DNA of 64,000 bases from Brevibacterium atlanticum (GCF_011617245.1 NZ_CP050152.1:186001-250000); one strand, 5' to 3'; numbered from the stretch's first letter, positions 46,159 to 55,741 are shown. Numbers and translations: made by a program. The notes: generated from the sequence alone by a model not told the origin.

Positions 46159-47078
46159 ACACGACAGAGACGGCAACCGTGTCAGTGCCGACCGGTAGGT
46201 TAGTCGGCACGACGATCATGGCCATCGGCTGCGGCACTCCGGACAGGGAGGTGAATAACGGCTTCGCCGCGGCGATCGGATTCCTGCGCGAGGGAGCGAA
46301 GGTCTGCATCGTCGACCGTGACCCGAAGGCGCTTGACGAAGCGACGCGCGCCCTCGCCGAGGCGGCTGCCCAGGCCGGAGCGGACGGTGCGGCCTGGGCT
46401 GGGCGGGGCCGCCTCGGCGGGTTCGCTCTCGATGCCCAGGTTGATCTCGACGCTCAGCTGACCACGGTCGTCGCCGACGTCGGCGACGAGCACTCTCTGG
46501 CCGATGCCTTCGCCCACTGCGCGGACACGCTCGGCGGCCCGACGGTTCTTCACTACAACGTCGGCATCGTCGTCAACGGAGGAGTCGATACTCTCGACAC
46601 CGGGGGTTTTCGGCGAGCGCTCGACATCAACCTCACCGGCGCCTTCTCCGCGATCAAGCACGCCCTGCCGCATATGCGCGCGGCCGGCACAGGCTCGATC
46701 ATCACTGTGTCCTCCGTCGGCGGAATGCGCTACCTGGGCTATGACTACCCCGCGTACGCCGCCTCGAAGGCCGGGCTGATCGAACTGACGAAGGTCGTCG
46801 GCGCGCAGTACGCCTCCGAGGGGATCCGCGCGAACTCGATCGCCCCCGGGCTCATCGAGACCCCGCTCATCCACCGGTCGATCTCCGGCCACTACGACTC
46901 TGTCGAGGACATGCTCGCCGCCCGGCATGCCCAGTCCCCGACAGGGAAAATGGGGCGACCCGAAGACGTTGCGGACCTCGCGGTGTTCCTCGCCTCGACC
47001 GAATCGGCCTACATCAACTCCACGCTCATCCCGGTGGATGGGGGACTGACCCATTACGCGGGGATGCCGAAACGATGA
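46155..47078 (+). CDS. Short-chain dehydrogenase/reductase with atypical cofactor loop
   Basis: 307 residues. The catalytic Ser and Tyr-x3-Lys are in VSSVGGMRYLG and YAASKAGLIELTK; the C-terminal NSIAPGLIETPL and INSTLIPVDGG are classical SDR features. The N-terminal cofactor loop reads AIGCGTPDREVNNGFA in place of the usual TGxxxGIG, and a 25-residue Ala/Gly-rich segment (QAGADGAAWAGRGRLGG, with an octamer at 46412) interrupts the second Rossmann unit. It overlaps the ligase stop (ATGA). Confidence 0.82.
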   Translation: MNTTETATVSVPTGRLVGTTIMAIGCGTPDREVNNGFAAAIGFLREGAKVCIVDRDPKALDEATRALAEAAAQAGADGAAWAGRGRLGGFALDAQVDLDAQLTTVVADVGDEHSLADAFAHCADTLGGPTVLHYNVGIVVNGGVDTLDTGGFRRALDINLTGAFSAIKHALPHMRAAGTGSIITVSSVGGMRYLGYDYPAYAASKAGLIELTKVVGAQYASEGIRANSIAPGLIETPLIHRSISGHYDSVEDMLAARHAQSPTGKMGRPEDVADLAVFLASTESAYINSTLIPVDGGLTHYAGMPKR

Positions 47079-47233
47079 GGGCACGGTTCGAACGGATGGA
47101 GGCGGCCGCCTCGGCGGGGGAGGACCCGGCCGGCGCGGACGGACGCTCGCATGCGGACCTGCGGGCCACCTCAGCGCGGAGATGACCCTGCCGGCCACGG
47201 ATACGCCAGCGAAATAACGACAACAAGGAGGCA

Positions 47234-48274
47234 ATGGTGCCGACAATGCAGACGAAGAGGGCGACGCTCGCCTGGTTGGCGGTGCTCATGGTGTGCGCCC
47301 TGCTGTTGGCGGGGTGCGGAACGAACTTCGGCACCACCGACGACGGCAAGCAGCGCTACCGGTGGAAGATGACGGTGACCACGGGCTCGACGAGCACGTG
47401 GTACCTTGCAGCGGAGAAGTTCGCAAAAGACCTGGACAAGGAGACCGACGGGCGGATCACGATGAAGGTCTTCGCCAACGAACGGCTTTCCGCCGGGGAG
47501 GCGACAGCAGGGGTCGAACAGCTCATGGACGGGGCGAAGGACTTCTCCTACAACTCGCCGATCATCTACGCCGGTGTCGACCCGCGCTTCGGCGCCGTCA
47601 CCGCGCCCTTCGTCTTCGACTCCGTCGCGGACGGGCAGAAGGCGCTCGCGGGCAAGGGCGGGGACGTCTACTCCGACTATCTCGCCGAACGCGGTGTCCA
47701 CCTGCTCGGTTTCGGCGAATCCGGGATGCGGCAGCTGACGAACACGCACCGGGCGATCCACACGCCTGAGGACATGAAGGGCATGAAGTTCCGCATCCCC
47801 GGCTTCGGCATGTACACCGACCTCTACCGCGGGCTCGGTGCGAACCCCACGACGATGCCTTTCGGTGAGGTGTTCACCGCACTCCAACAGGGAGCGATCG
47901 ACGGGCAGGAGAACCCGATCGACGTCATCTACTCCTCGAACCTCCAAGAGGTCCAGCCGTACCTGACGCTGTGGAACTACTCCTACGACCCTCTTGTCCT
48001 CGGCGTCAACAAGGACCTCTTCGATTCGCTGACGAAGGAGGACCAGGAACTCGTGACTCGTCTGGCTAGGCAGACGAACGACTTCCAGATCAAGAAGAAC
48101 CGCGACGGCGAGCAGAAGCTCATCGCCGAACTCAAGGACTCCGGCATGAAGGTCAACGAGCTCAGCGACGAAGAGAAGGACGCCTTTCGCACGAAGCTCG
48201 AACCGATCTACGCGAAGTACCGCAAGGTCTGGGGCCCCGACATGTCCTCAGCATTCATCCCGAAAGGACTGTGA
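47234..48274 (+). CDS. dctP: TRAP transporter solute-binding lipoprotein DctP
   Basis: 346 residues. The lipoprotein signal peptide ends in the lipobox LLLAGC (Cys28 if the first ATG is used, Cys24 if the ATG at 47246 is used). The TRAP binding domain has RIPGFGMYTDLYRGLGANPTTM and PFGEVFTALQQGAIDGQENP, the DctP signature for binding carboxylates. AAGGAGG precedes the ATG. It starts the dctPQM set. Confidence 0.93.
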   Translation: MVPTMQTKRATLAWLAVLMVCALLLAGCGTNFGTTDDGKQRYRWKMTVTTGSTSTWYLAAEKFAKDLDKETDGRITMKVFANERLSAGEATAGVEQLMDGAKDFSYNSPIIYAGVDPRFGAVTAPFVFDSVADGQKALAGKGGDVYSDYLAERGVHLLGFGESGMRQLTNTHRAIHTPEDMKGMKFRIPGFGMYTDLYRGLGANPTTMPFGEVFTALQQGAIDGQENPIDVIYSSNLQEVQPYLTLWNYSYDPLVLGVNKDLFDSLTKEDQELVTRLARQTNDFQIKKNRDGEQKLIAELKDSGMKVNELSDEEKDAFRTKLEPIYAKYRKVWGPDMSSAFIPKGL

Positions 48275-48275
48275 G

Positions 48276-48851
48276 ATGAGAGCCATCAGATTCTTCGAGG
48301 ACTGGGTCGTCATCGGATCGTTCGCGATGATCGTGATCGTCACCTTCGTCAACGTCCTCTCCCGCTACATCTTCAAGGCCTCGCTGGCGTTCTCCGAGGA
48401 GCTGACCATCAACTTCCTCGTCGTCATGACGATGATGGGAGCCGTCGTCGGCATCCGCCTCGGCGCGCACCTCGGGTTCACGTATCTCGTCGAGAACGCG
48501 AAAGGCCAGGTCCGTCGGATCCTGCTCATCACCGGCACCGTGCTCATCGTCATCTTCCTCGCCGTCCTCCTCATCTGGGGTGGCGAGATGACGATCGCGC
48601 AAGGCCTGCGCGGCCGCTCAACCCCCTCGCTGGGGGTCCCGCAATGGCTGTTCACCCTGTCCATCCCGCTGGCCGGTCTGCTCGGGATCCTGCGCAGCAT
48701 CCAGGCCCTGCGGACCTCGCTGCATGAGGACACCTCCGCCGAGGCGGTCACCCGGCGGCTCGCGAGCGAAGCCGCCCCGGTCGTCGACAGTGCCGAGTTC
48801 TCATCCGAACCCACCTCCGATTCCAGCGAACTCAATGGAGGTCGGAAATGA
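48276..48851 (+). CDS. dctQ: TRAP transporter small permease DctQ
   Basis: 191 residues with four membrane helices. Family features are NVLSRYIFKASLAFSEELTI and LGAHLGF in the middle. A poorly conserved Ser/Glu-rich tail of about 35 residues follows. It starts 1 bp after the dctP stop and overlaps dctM by 4 bp. Confidence 0.92.
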   Translation: MRAIRFFEDWVVIGSFAMIVIVTFVNVLSRYIFKASLAFSEELTINFLVVMTMMGAVVGIRLGAHLGFTYLVENAKGQVRRILLITGTVLIVIFLAVLLIWGGEMTIAQGLRGRSTPSLGVPQWLFTLSIPLAGLLGILRSIQALRTSLHEDTSAEAVTRRLASEAAPVVDSAEFSSEPTSDSSELNGGRK

Positions 48852-50281
48852 TCACGCTCCTGCTTTTCGGCAGCTTCTTCCTCTTCCTCGGACTCGGTGT
48901 TCCCGTCGCCTTCGCGCTCGGTCTGTCCGCTGTCGTCACCCTGGTCACCACCGATGGTGTGCAGGTGCTGGATGTGGTGCCCTCGGTGATGTTCCCGTCG
49001 ATGAGTTCGGGCACGCTGCTGGCGATCCCGTTCTTCGTCCTGGCCGGCATCGTCATGCAGTACACGGGCATCTCGCAGCGGCTGGTCGATCTCGCCTTCC
49101 TCATCTTCGGCCGCTTCAGCCATGGACTGGCCGCGGTGACGATCATCTCCGCGTTCTTCTTCTCCGCGATCTCGGGGTCGGGACCGGCCACGGTGGCTGC
49201 GATCGGTGCCATTCTCATCCCCGCGCTCATCCGCAACGGGTACGCGAAGAAGCACGCGATCTCCCTCGTCGCGGCCTCCGGCTCGATGGGCATCGTCGTC
49301 CCACCGTCGATCGCGTTCATCATCTTCGCCGTCGTCGCCGCCGAGTTCGGGTCGATCTCGATCTCCCGGCTCTTCATCGCCGGCATCGTGCCCGGCATCA
49401 TCATGGCCGTCGCGTTCTTCATCGCAGCCCTCTTCGTTCCGCGGGTCCGTGAGATGGCAGGACTGCCGGTGAGGGCCGGCGTCGAGGTGGCCGCCGGCTC
49501 ATCGTCGAACGGTGCCCCGTCGAACCGCGCCGGGTCGAATGACGCCGGGTCGGACGGGTCCGGGGCCGTCGCGCCCGCGGATCCGACAGCCACGGTCAAA
49601 CCGGAGGGCGGCTTCGGGGAGATCCTCACTGCGCTTGTCAAGGCCATCCCCGGTCTCCTCATTCCGGTGATCATCCTCGGCGGGATCTACGGCGGAATCT
49701 TCACCCCCACCGAGGCGGGAGCTATGGCCAGCGTCTATGCGCTGGTTGTCGGGGTGTTCGTCTACCGGGAGCTCGGATGGAAGGACCTGCCGAAGGTGTT
49801 CCTCGAGTCCGGTGTCTCGACCGCGGTGATCATGTTCATCGTCGGGGTGGCGAGCCTCTTCTCCTATGTCATCACCGTGGAGGGCATCGCGGAGAGGATC
49901 TCGACGGCGGTGCTGTCGGTGACGGACAACAAGTACCTCATCCTCGCGGTGATCACGATCATCCTGCTCATCGTCGGCGCATTCGTCGACGCGATCAGCG
50001 CGTTCTATCTGTTCATTCCGATCCTCGTGCCGATCCTCCTCGGCGTCGGTGTGGATATGACGACGATCGGCGTGTTCATGACGGTCAACCTCGCGATCGG
50101 GCTGTTCACTCCGCCGGTCGGCCTCAACCTCTACGTCGGTGCCGGCATCGGCAAGGCGCGGCTCGAAGAAGTGGTGCGCGGGATCATGCCATTCCTCATC
50201 TGCGCGATCGTCGCGCTCCTGCTCATCACCTACATCCCGGCGATCTCGAACTGGCTGCCCGACCTGCTCGGGGTCGGGTAG
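48848..50281 (+). CDS. dctM: TRAP transporter large permease DctM
   Basis: 477 residues with about twelve membrane helices. Conserved segments include SGSGPATVAAIGAILIPALI, SGSMGIVVPPSIAFIIFAVV and the late LFTPPVGLNLYVGAGI. Between helices six and seven is a Ser/Asn/Gly-rich loop of about 45 residues (SSSNGAPSNRAGSNDAGSDG), which typical DctM proteins lack. Together with DctP and DctQ it forms a Na+- or H+-driven carboxylate importer. Confidence 0.93.
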   Translation: MITLLLFGSFFLFLGLGVPVAFALGLSAVVTLVTTDGVQVLDVVPSVMFPSMSSGTLLAIPFFVLAGIVMQYTGISQRLVDLAFLIFGRFSHGLAAVTIISAFFFSAISGSGPATVAAIGAILIPALIRNGYAKKHAISLVAASGSMGIVVPPSIAFIIFAVVAAEFGSISISRLFIAGIVPGIIMAVAFFIAALFVPRVREMAGLPVRAGVEVAAGSSSNGAPSNRAGSNDAGSDGSGAVAPADPTATVKPEGGFGEILTALVKAIPGLLIPVIILGGIYGGIFTPTEAGAMASVYALVVGVFVYRELGWKDLPKVFLESGVSTAVIMFIVGVASLFSYVITVEGIAERISTAVLSVTDNKYLILAVITIILLIVGAFVDAISAFYLFIPILVPILLGVGVDMTTIGVFMTVNLAIGLFTPPVGLNLYVGAGIGKARLEEVVRGIMPFLICAIVALLLITYIPAISNWLPDLLGVG

Positions 50282-50302
50282 GCGGGTGACCGTGCCCGGC
50301 TC

Positions 50303-50334
50303 GGCCGGCCCGCGCCTCGCGGGTCCTGCCGGCC
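50303..50334. terminator. GC-rich hairpin between dctM and the following SDR
   Basis: GGCCGGC (50303) pairs with GCCGGCC (50328), and inside it CCGCG with CGCGG, with a 5-base bulge. No T run follows, so it may attenuate rather than stop transcription. Confidence 0.35.
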
Positions 50335-50385
50335 GGGTCCGGTGGGATCGGCCGACGCTTCACTCTCACTATCTCAAGGAGAACC

Positions 50386-51153
50386 ATGGAACCCTATCTG
50401 CTCACGAACAAGACTGCCCTGGTCACCGGTGCTGCGCAGGGCATCGGTCTGGCGATCGCCACCGCGTTGGCCCGGCGTGGCGCCTCAGTCGGCATCGTCG
50501 ACCTCAAGGGTGCCGAGGATGCCGCCGCGGCCCTGGCCGAACAGTTCCCGGATCAGCGGTTCGCCGCTTTCTCACTCGACGTCCGCGATGCCGAAGAAGT
50601 GACCGCTGCGGTCGGATCGTTCGTGTCGAGCTTCGGGAGTCTCGATATCCTCGTCAACAATGCGGGCACGGCTGCGCGCATCGGCATCGATGGGATCACT
50701 GCCGAGCAGTGGCAACGTGACATCGAGACCAACCTCGGTGGGACGTTCAACTTCATCAAGGCCTCCGTCCACCCGCACATGAGCGAGGCGGGAGCCGGGT
50801 CGATCATCAACATCTCTTCGATCTCGGGCATCAACGGCGGAGCGGTCTCCGATGGTGAGGCCGGAACTCGGTCGGGGCCGGCGTACGCCGCGAGCAAGGG
50901 CGGGATCATCGCGCTGACGAAATGGGTGGCCAAGGAGTACGGACGTCAGGGCATCCGCTGCAATTCGGTGGCCCCAGGACCGGTCGAGTCCGCCCTCACC
51001 GTCGGCCAGACCTACGACACATCCGGTCAGGCGCTTGATCGGATGGGTCAGCCGGAGGAGATCGCCGAGGCGGTCGCCTACCTCGCCGGTGACGGTGCGG
51101 CGTTCACGACGGGACAGATCCTCCGCGTCGACGGCGGTGCGGTGATGTCGTGA
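50386..51153 (+). CDS. Short-chain dehydrogenase/reductase (3-oxoacyl-ACP reductase-like)
   Basis: 255 residues. The cofactor loop is canonical (TGAAQGIGLAIATALARRGA), followed by NNAGTA, INISSISGINGG and YAASKGGIIALTKWVAKEYGR (in parts) with catalytic Ser, Tyr and Lys. The end TTGQILRVDGG is typical. Its substrate is probably a hydroxyacyl or related intermediate of the same pathway, as it follows the TRAP genes by 104 bp in the same direction. AAGGAG precedes the ATG. Confidence 0.88.
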   Translation: MEPYLLTNKTALVTGAAQGIGLAIATALARRGASVGIVDLKGAEDAAAALAEQFPDQRFAAFSLDVRDAEEVTAAVGSFVSSFGSLDILVNNAGTAARIGIDGITAEQWQRDIETNLGGTFNFIKASVHPHMSEAGAGSIINISSISGINGGAVSDGEAGTRSGPAYAASKGGIIALTKWVAKEYGRQGIRCNSVAPGPVESALTVGQTYDTSGQALDRMGQPEEIAEAVAYLAGDGAAFTTGQILRVDGGAVMS

Positions 51154-51187
51154 CCTCGTAATGTCGCGAGAGGGCGGGTCGGTCGAT

Positions 51188-52096
51188 CTACCGCTCTGCC
51201 CTCAGGCCGAGTCCGGGGAGCGCGACGTCGAGGATGTCGGCAGAAGGAGTCCGCAGGTTGCTTGCTGCGCTGCCGCCGGTCACCTCGAGATAGGTGCGGA
51301 CGATCTGCGCGCCGGCTGCATATCCGGCACCGGTGGGAAGTCCGACCGGCGTCGCACCGAACAACTCGGCAGTGGCATCGCCGAGCACCCACGGGGCGAA
51401 GTCGGCCATCCCACGGATGTCGAAGCCAGATGCCACCTTCTCCAGCACGGGCCGATCGTTCCGGATCTCGTCGCTGACGAAGTGCGTGTATCCGCGCTCG
51501 CCGTAGAGTTCTGCGGCGAAGACATCGGCCAAGCCCTCCGAGACGACATGCTCGCCGACGGTCACGGTCGCCGGATCCCAGACGATGCCGCCGGGAGAAT
51601 AGCGGAGATTGTGGTGGAGTTCGTGGACCGCGATGGCTTCCAGCCGATTGAGGACCACGGGACTCGGCCAGAGAGTGATGGCGATGAAGCCGCTGATCCC
51701 TCCAAAGCCGGAGAGGCCGGCAACTTCGTCCATAAAATGCGGGTTGTTCGGGTCGCCGAGGACGATGAGCACGCGGAGATCCGGTACGTCGAGCGTCGGG
51801 TCTGCTGTCCTGATCTCAGCGATGCCGTCCTCGAGAGCGTTCCGGATGCGGTCCCAGGCATCTGCGCTGCGCAACCTGTCGAGGGCGCCGGCGAGCATGG
51901 TTTGTGTGCTGTCCGTTGTCTGTATCGGAAATCCGAAGCTCTGTGCATGGACTCGCTCCATGTCGACGTCAGGCACGAAGAAGTACATGCCTGTCATCGG
52001 CTCCCACATCTTGCGGAGCCGGTCGGCTCTCTCATCGGCCGGTGCGCTGAGCACGCGCTGCATGCCGGACGCGCTGTCGATCACTGTGACTGTCAT
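51188..52096 (-). CDS. DUF2268 putative zinc metalloprotease
   Basis: 302 residues. The HExxH zinc motif is in AIAVHELHHNLRY (near residue 153), with a third ligand candidate Glu in VSEGLADVFAAELYG. This is the DUF2268/YjaZ arrangement of predicted Zn-dependent proteases. There is no signal peptide, so it is presumably cytoplasmic. It is convergent with the SDR operon and stands alone. Its biological target is unknown. Confidence 0.82.
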   Translation of the reverse strand: MTVTVIDSASGMQRVLSAPADERADRLRKMWEPMTGMYFFVPDVDMERVHAQSFGFPIQTTDSTQTMLAGALDRLRSADAWDRIRNALEDGIAEIRTADPTLDVPDLRVLIVLGDPNNPHFMDEVAGLSGFGGISGFIAITLWPSPVVLNRLEAIAVHELHHNLRYSPGGIVWDPATVTVGEHVVSEGLADVFAAELYGERGYTHFVSDEIRNDRPVLEKVASGFDIRGMADFAPWVLGDATAELFGATPVGLPTGAGYAAGAQIVRTYLEVTGGSAASNLRTPSADILDVALPGLGLRAER

Positions 52097-52195
52097 GATG
52101 TCGAGGTTAGACCTTGACGCAACGGCAGGGTCAAGCCCTTGTGTCGCCGCGGATGGGACGGCAGAGACGAGGGACTGCCTGGCGGACCGCTCTGC

Positions 52196-53146
52196 TCATG
52201 TGATCCGTCGGACGAAGAGTTCGAAGGTCACGGCAACGGGATTCGACACCGGTGCCAGCGAGCCGGAGCTGACCTCACCGGCGACGTCGATGACTTCGCC
52301 GATGAGACTGACCCGGGGGCCCTGGGATTGAGCGTCGGTGACGGTGCCTGCCAGGTAGGTGAACTCGACAGCCGGCCACGGGGCTGTGCCGCCTGTGAAC
52401 ACGGCACCGGTCGTGCTGCCGAGGCTCGCGACCACCTCGGCGGAGGTGAAACCGGCGTTCCGGGTGACGGTGAGGACCGCCTCGTCGAGGAGCTCGCCGG
52501 GACGGACACGGGAGATGACGGCGTCGGGAACAGTTGTGTTGGAGGGCGCTGACGCTCGCGCCTCTGTGCCGGCCGATTCCGGCTCGAACAGATGCGGTGC
52601 GAAGGCGGAGAACCCGGTCTCGGGATCGACGTCGCTGACAAGCCTGGAATCGGCGAGAACGAACAGGCGGACCCTCAGACCCGAGGGTCCGGCCAGCGTG
52701 CCAGGCAGCAGATGCCCGCCCTTGATCACACCATCGGCATCGGTCCACGAAGCATGGATGTGGCAGAACGGGACATCGTCCCGGAACCCGACGGTGGCCG
52801 AGGCGTGACGCAGCTGAGTGGGCTGGTCGAATGCGAACGTGTGAGTGAAGGACATCGGGTGCTCGGCATCGGGGCCGTAGGCGGGATGAACGTATTCGAT
52901 GTGCTCGAACTGACCGGAGACGAACTCCGCCATGATGCCAGAAACGCTGAAGGTGCCTAGCGCAGTCTCGAGCGCGGCGAACACGTCGGTACCCTCGGAG
53001 AGGTCGATAGTGTGCTCGGTGCAGCGAGTCGGCACGGATACGATGCGCGGGTCCTGGCGCAGCCCAGCGTGCACGACCGCTGTTCCCGGATTCTTGAGGG
53101 GAAAGGTCGGTCCAGGCAGCTCTGTGGTCTCGGCTCCATTGCTCAT
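52196..53146 (-). CDS. Protein with two tandem PPC/DUF296 domains
   Basis: 316 residues. The first PPC domain (about 45-180) has GTDVFAALETALGTFSVSGIM and FCHIHASWTDADGVIKGGHLLPG (in parts), where the HIHA and GGHL segments are conserved in PPC proteins. A second, more diverged PPC-like domain (about 210-316) has RVRPGELLDEAVLTVTRNAG and FTYLAGTVTDAQ. In plants this fold accompanies AT-hooks; bacterial members form trimers of unknown function. I use the ATG at 53146; the one at 53218 adds 24 residues with no visible site. Confidence 0.75.
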   Translation of the reverse strand: MSNGAETTELPGPTFPLKNPGTAVVHAGLRQDPRIVSVPTRCTEHTIDLSEGTDVFAALETALGTFSVSGIMAEFVSGQFEHIEYVHPAYGPDAEHPMSFTHTFAFDQPTQLRHASATVGFRDDVPFCHIHASWTDADGVIKGGHLLPGTLAGPSGLRVRLFVLADSRLVSDVDPETGFSAFAPHLFEPESAGTEARASAPSNTTVPDAVISRVRPGELLDEAVLTVTRNAGFTSAEVVASLGSTTGAVFTGGTAPWPAVEFTYLAGTVTDAQSQGPRVSLIGEVIDVAGEVSSGSLAPVSNPVAVTFELFVRRIT

Positions 53147-53229
53147 GTCCCGATTATCGTCGGCCCGAATGCTCACTGCCGTTGCAGACCCATCATGTGG
53201 AACATCGGACAGCGCCACACGCGGTCCGA

Positions 53230-54129
53230 TCAGAGGCTGCTCTGCAGAGCCTCGATGACGAGATCGAGACCGTGGGATTCGCGGCGCGGGTCGGCCTCGA
53301 GGATCTGGATGAAACGTGATTCGATGTCCTGATCGATGATCGGGATCGCCTTGCAGCCGATCGCGTTGAGATTCGTCGGAATAGTGCGACCGGCCATCAT
53401 CGCGATCATCGACGTGCCGACGAGGGAGCGCACCATGAGAACCGGGCAGGTCGCCTCCAGGGTGGGGGAGAAGACCTGACCCTGCGCCCGCACCGCCTGT
53501 TCGATGCGCATCCTCGCGGTGTTCCCGGCAGGCAGAGCGCCGACGGGAAAATCGGTCATATCGCTGATGAAGAGGCTGGGCCGGTCGGCCAGCGGATGCT
53601 CGTCGGCGAGAATCGCGAAGTTCGCCGCCTCCACCTCGGCGACCTTGCGCACTCCCGGCAAGGTGCCGAGTTCATGATTCGACATCGAGAAGTTCACACA
53701 GACATCGGCCTGCCGATTGCGCAGCACCTGCAGAGCTTCGACCGAGCCCCGGTCGATGATGCTGATCTGCACCCGATCGGTCGTACGCATCAGGCGGTTG
53801 ATCGCATCGGCGACCACCGTCTGACCCAGACCGGTGCTTGTCACGATCGAGACCGTCTCGATCGAGCCGGAGTACTCCCCGAAGGAATCGGCGAGCAGTT
53901 CGGATTCGGCGATGGTCCGACGAGCGAAGTCGGCGACGGCGAGGCACTGAGGCGTAGGGAAGACGCCGGAGCTCGACCTCTCGAACAGAGTCGTGTCGTA
54001 GTGCTCCTCCAGTGCTCTGATCTGGCGGCTCGCTGTGGAGTGGGAGATGAAGATCGACCGTGCGGCGAGGTGGATCGACCCGTACTCGACGACGGCGAGC
54101 AGCGTCTTGAGGCTCCGGAGATCGGTCAT
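53230..54129 (-). CDS. LysR-family transcriptional regulator
   Basis: 299 residues. The HTH reads LKTLLAVVEYGSIHLAARSIF then ISHSTASRQIRALEEHYDTTLFERSSSG (in parts), at about residues 6-58; the effector domain begins near 90. It is divergent from the M20 peptidase and MHS transporter genes at 54278 and 55827, which it probably regulates. Confidence 0.88.
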   Translation of the reverse strand: MTDLRSLKTLLAVVEYGSIHLAARSIFISHSTASRQIRALEEHYDTTLFERSSSGVFPTPQCLAVADFARRTIAESELLADSFGEYSGSIETVSIVTSTGLGQTVVADAINRLMRTTDRVQISIIDRGSVEALQVLRNRQADVCVNFSMSNHELGTLPGVRKVAEVEAANFAILADEHPLADRPSLFISDMTDFPVGALPAGNTARMRIEQAVRAQGQVFSPTLEATCPVLMVRSLVGTSMIAMMAGRTIPTNLNAIGCKAIPIIDQDIESRFIQILEADPRRESHGLDLVIEALQSSL

Positions 54130-54277
54130 GGTGGTGTCCTTCGGTCGGGGTCACTGCCGTCGCGAGAACAGGCTACGTCGATGGTGCAGGAAATGCACCA
54201 CCTCGGTGCGGGAATCGCACCCGGGCCTGGACAGAATCGTCTGTCCCGTTGCCGGTAACTCCGCGATGCTGGCAGAC

Positions 54278-55741
54278 ATGAGCGATGACACCACCGACCG
54301 CGATGACGCGGCAGATACCACCACGATCCGCGGCGACCTGGTCCGACGGGCCGGGGAATTCGTCGACAGTGCGCCCTTCATCGACCGTCTCTCCCTGAGG
54401 GTCGCACGCCGCACCGAAAGCCAGGCGCCGGGCAACGGGTCGGCCGCCTCGGCGTATCTCTCCGAAGAGATCATCCCCGAACTCGATGAGCTCGGCTTCG
54501 ACTCGACCATCTGTGACAACCCGGAATCCGACGAACACCCGCTGCTCATCGCCTCCCGCATCGAGGATCCCGAGCTGCCCACGGTCCTCCTCTACGGGCA
54601 CGGCGATGTGCAGTTCGCGCACGACGACCAGTGGGCCGAAGGCCTCGACCCCTGGGTGCTCACCCGCGACGGCGACCGTCTGTACGGACGCGGAACCGCC
54701 GACAACAAGGGCCAGCACAGCGTCAACACCGTGGCTCTGCGCACCGTCCTCGATGGCCTCGGGACCAGGGATGATGCCGCCTCGGCGAGGCTCGGGTACA
54801 ACGTGAGGATCCTCATGGAGACCGCCGAGGAGGCCGGGTCGAAAGGACTGCGATCATTCGCGGCGGCCCACGCCGCCGAACTCGCCGCCGACCTCTTCCT
54901 CGCCTCCGACGGTCCCCGGATCGCCGCCGAGGTGCCCACCCTCTTCCTCGGCTCCCGCGGGGCACTGAACTTCCGCCTCGTCGCCCATGAACGCGACGAC
55001 AGCCACCATTCGGGGAACTGGGGCGGCCGCCTGCGCAACCCGGCCACCGTCATCGCCGCAGCGATCAACGCCCTCGTCGACGGCAACGGCGTCATCCGGA
55101 TTCCGGCGCTGCGCCCGACCGATCCTCCCGCCTCGGTGCTCGCGGCAGTCGCAAAACTGCCCGAGGTCGTCGAGGACGGTGCGCCCGAGACCGACCCGAG
55201 CTGGGGTGAACCGGGACTGAGCCCCGCCGAACGGGTCTTCGCCTTCAACGTCCTCGAGGTCCTCGCCCTCGACGCGGGCGACCCGGCTCAGGTGGTCAAC
55301 GCGATCCCGGGAGCCGCCTCGGCGAGCATGCAGCTGCGGTACGTCGTCGGCACCGATGTCAGCGATTTCGAGAACCGGGTCCGAACCTACCTCGAAGAAC
55401 AGGGAATCAGGGGAGTCGACGTCGAACTTGAGCACTGCATGCCGGCGACCCGGCTCGACCCCGACTCTCGGGTCGTGACCGCCGCGGCGGAATCGATCCG
55501 ACGGACCACCGGGCTCGAGGCCGCGGTCGAGCCCAACCTCGGGGGCACGATTCCGAACGACGTCTTCGCCGAGGTGCTCGGACTGCCGACCGTGTGGGTG
55601 CCGCATTCCTACCCGGGCTGTCACCAGCATGCACCGGACGAACACGCATTGCTCTCGGTGCTCAAGCAGGGCGCGGAGATCATGACGGGGATGTTCTGGG
55701 ACATGCGGTCGCACCCGGAGAACTGGTTCACCTCGAAGTGA
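54278..55741 (+). CDS. M20 family metallopeptidase (dipeptidase/deacylase)
   Basis: 487 residues. Metal-site motifs are VLLYGHGDVQF, YGRGTADNKGQHSVN and METAEEAGSKGL; the late EHALLSVLKQGAEIM supplies the final His region (VWVPHSYPGCHQHAPDEHA). The length and GHGDV pattern fit the M20 group of dipeptidases. The ATG at 54278 has only a weak ribosome site, and the ATG at 54266 is an alternative. It is followed after 85 bp by an MHS transporter, suggesting uptake plus hydrolysis of one substrate. Confidence 0.85.
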   Translation: MSDDTTDRDDAADTTTIRGDLVRRAGEFVDSAPFIDRLSLRVARRTESQAPGNGSAASAYLSEEIIPELDELGFDSTICDNPESDEHPLLIASRIEDPELPTVLLYGHGDVQFAHDDQWAEGLDPWVLTRDGDRLYGRGTADNKGQHSVNTVALRTVLDGLGTRDDAASARLGYNVRILMETAEEAGSKGLRSFAAAHAAELAADLFLASDGPRIAAEVPTLFLGSRGALNFRLVAHERDDSHHSGNWGGRLRNPATVIAAAINALVDGNGVIRIPALRPTDPPASVLAAVAKLPEVVEDGAPETDPSWGEPGLSPAERVFAFNVLEVLALDAGDPAQVVNAIPGAASASMQLRYVVGTDVSDFENRVRTYLEEQGIRGVDVELEHCMPATRLDPDSRVVTAAAESIRRTTGLEAAVEPNLGGTIPNDVFAEVLGLPTVWVPHSYPGCHQHAPDEHALLSVLKQGAEIMTGMFWDMRSHPENWFTSK

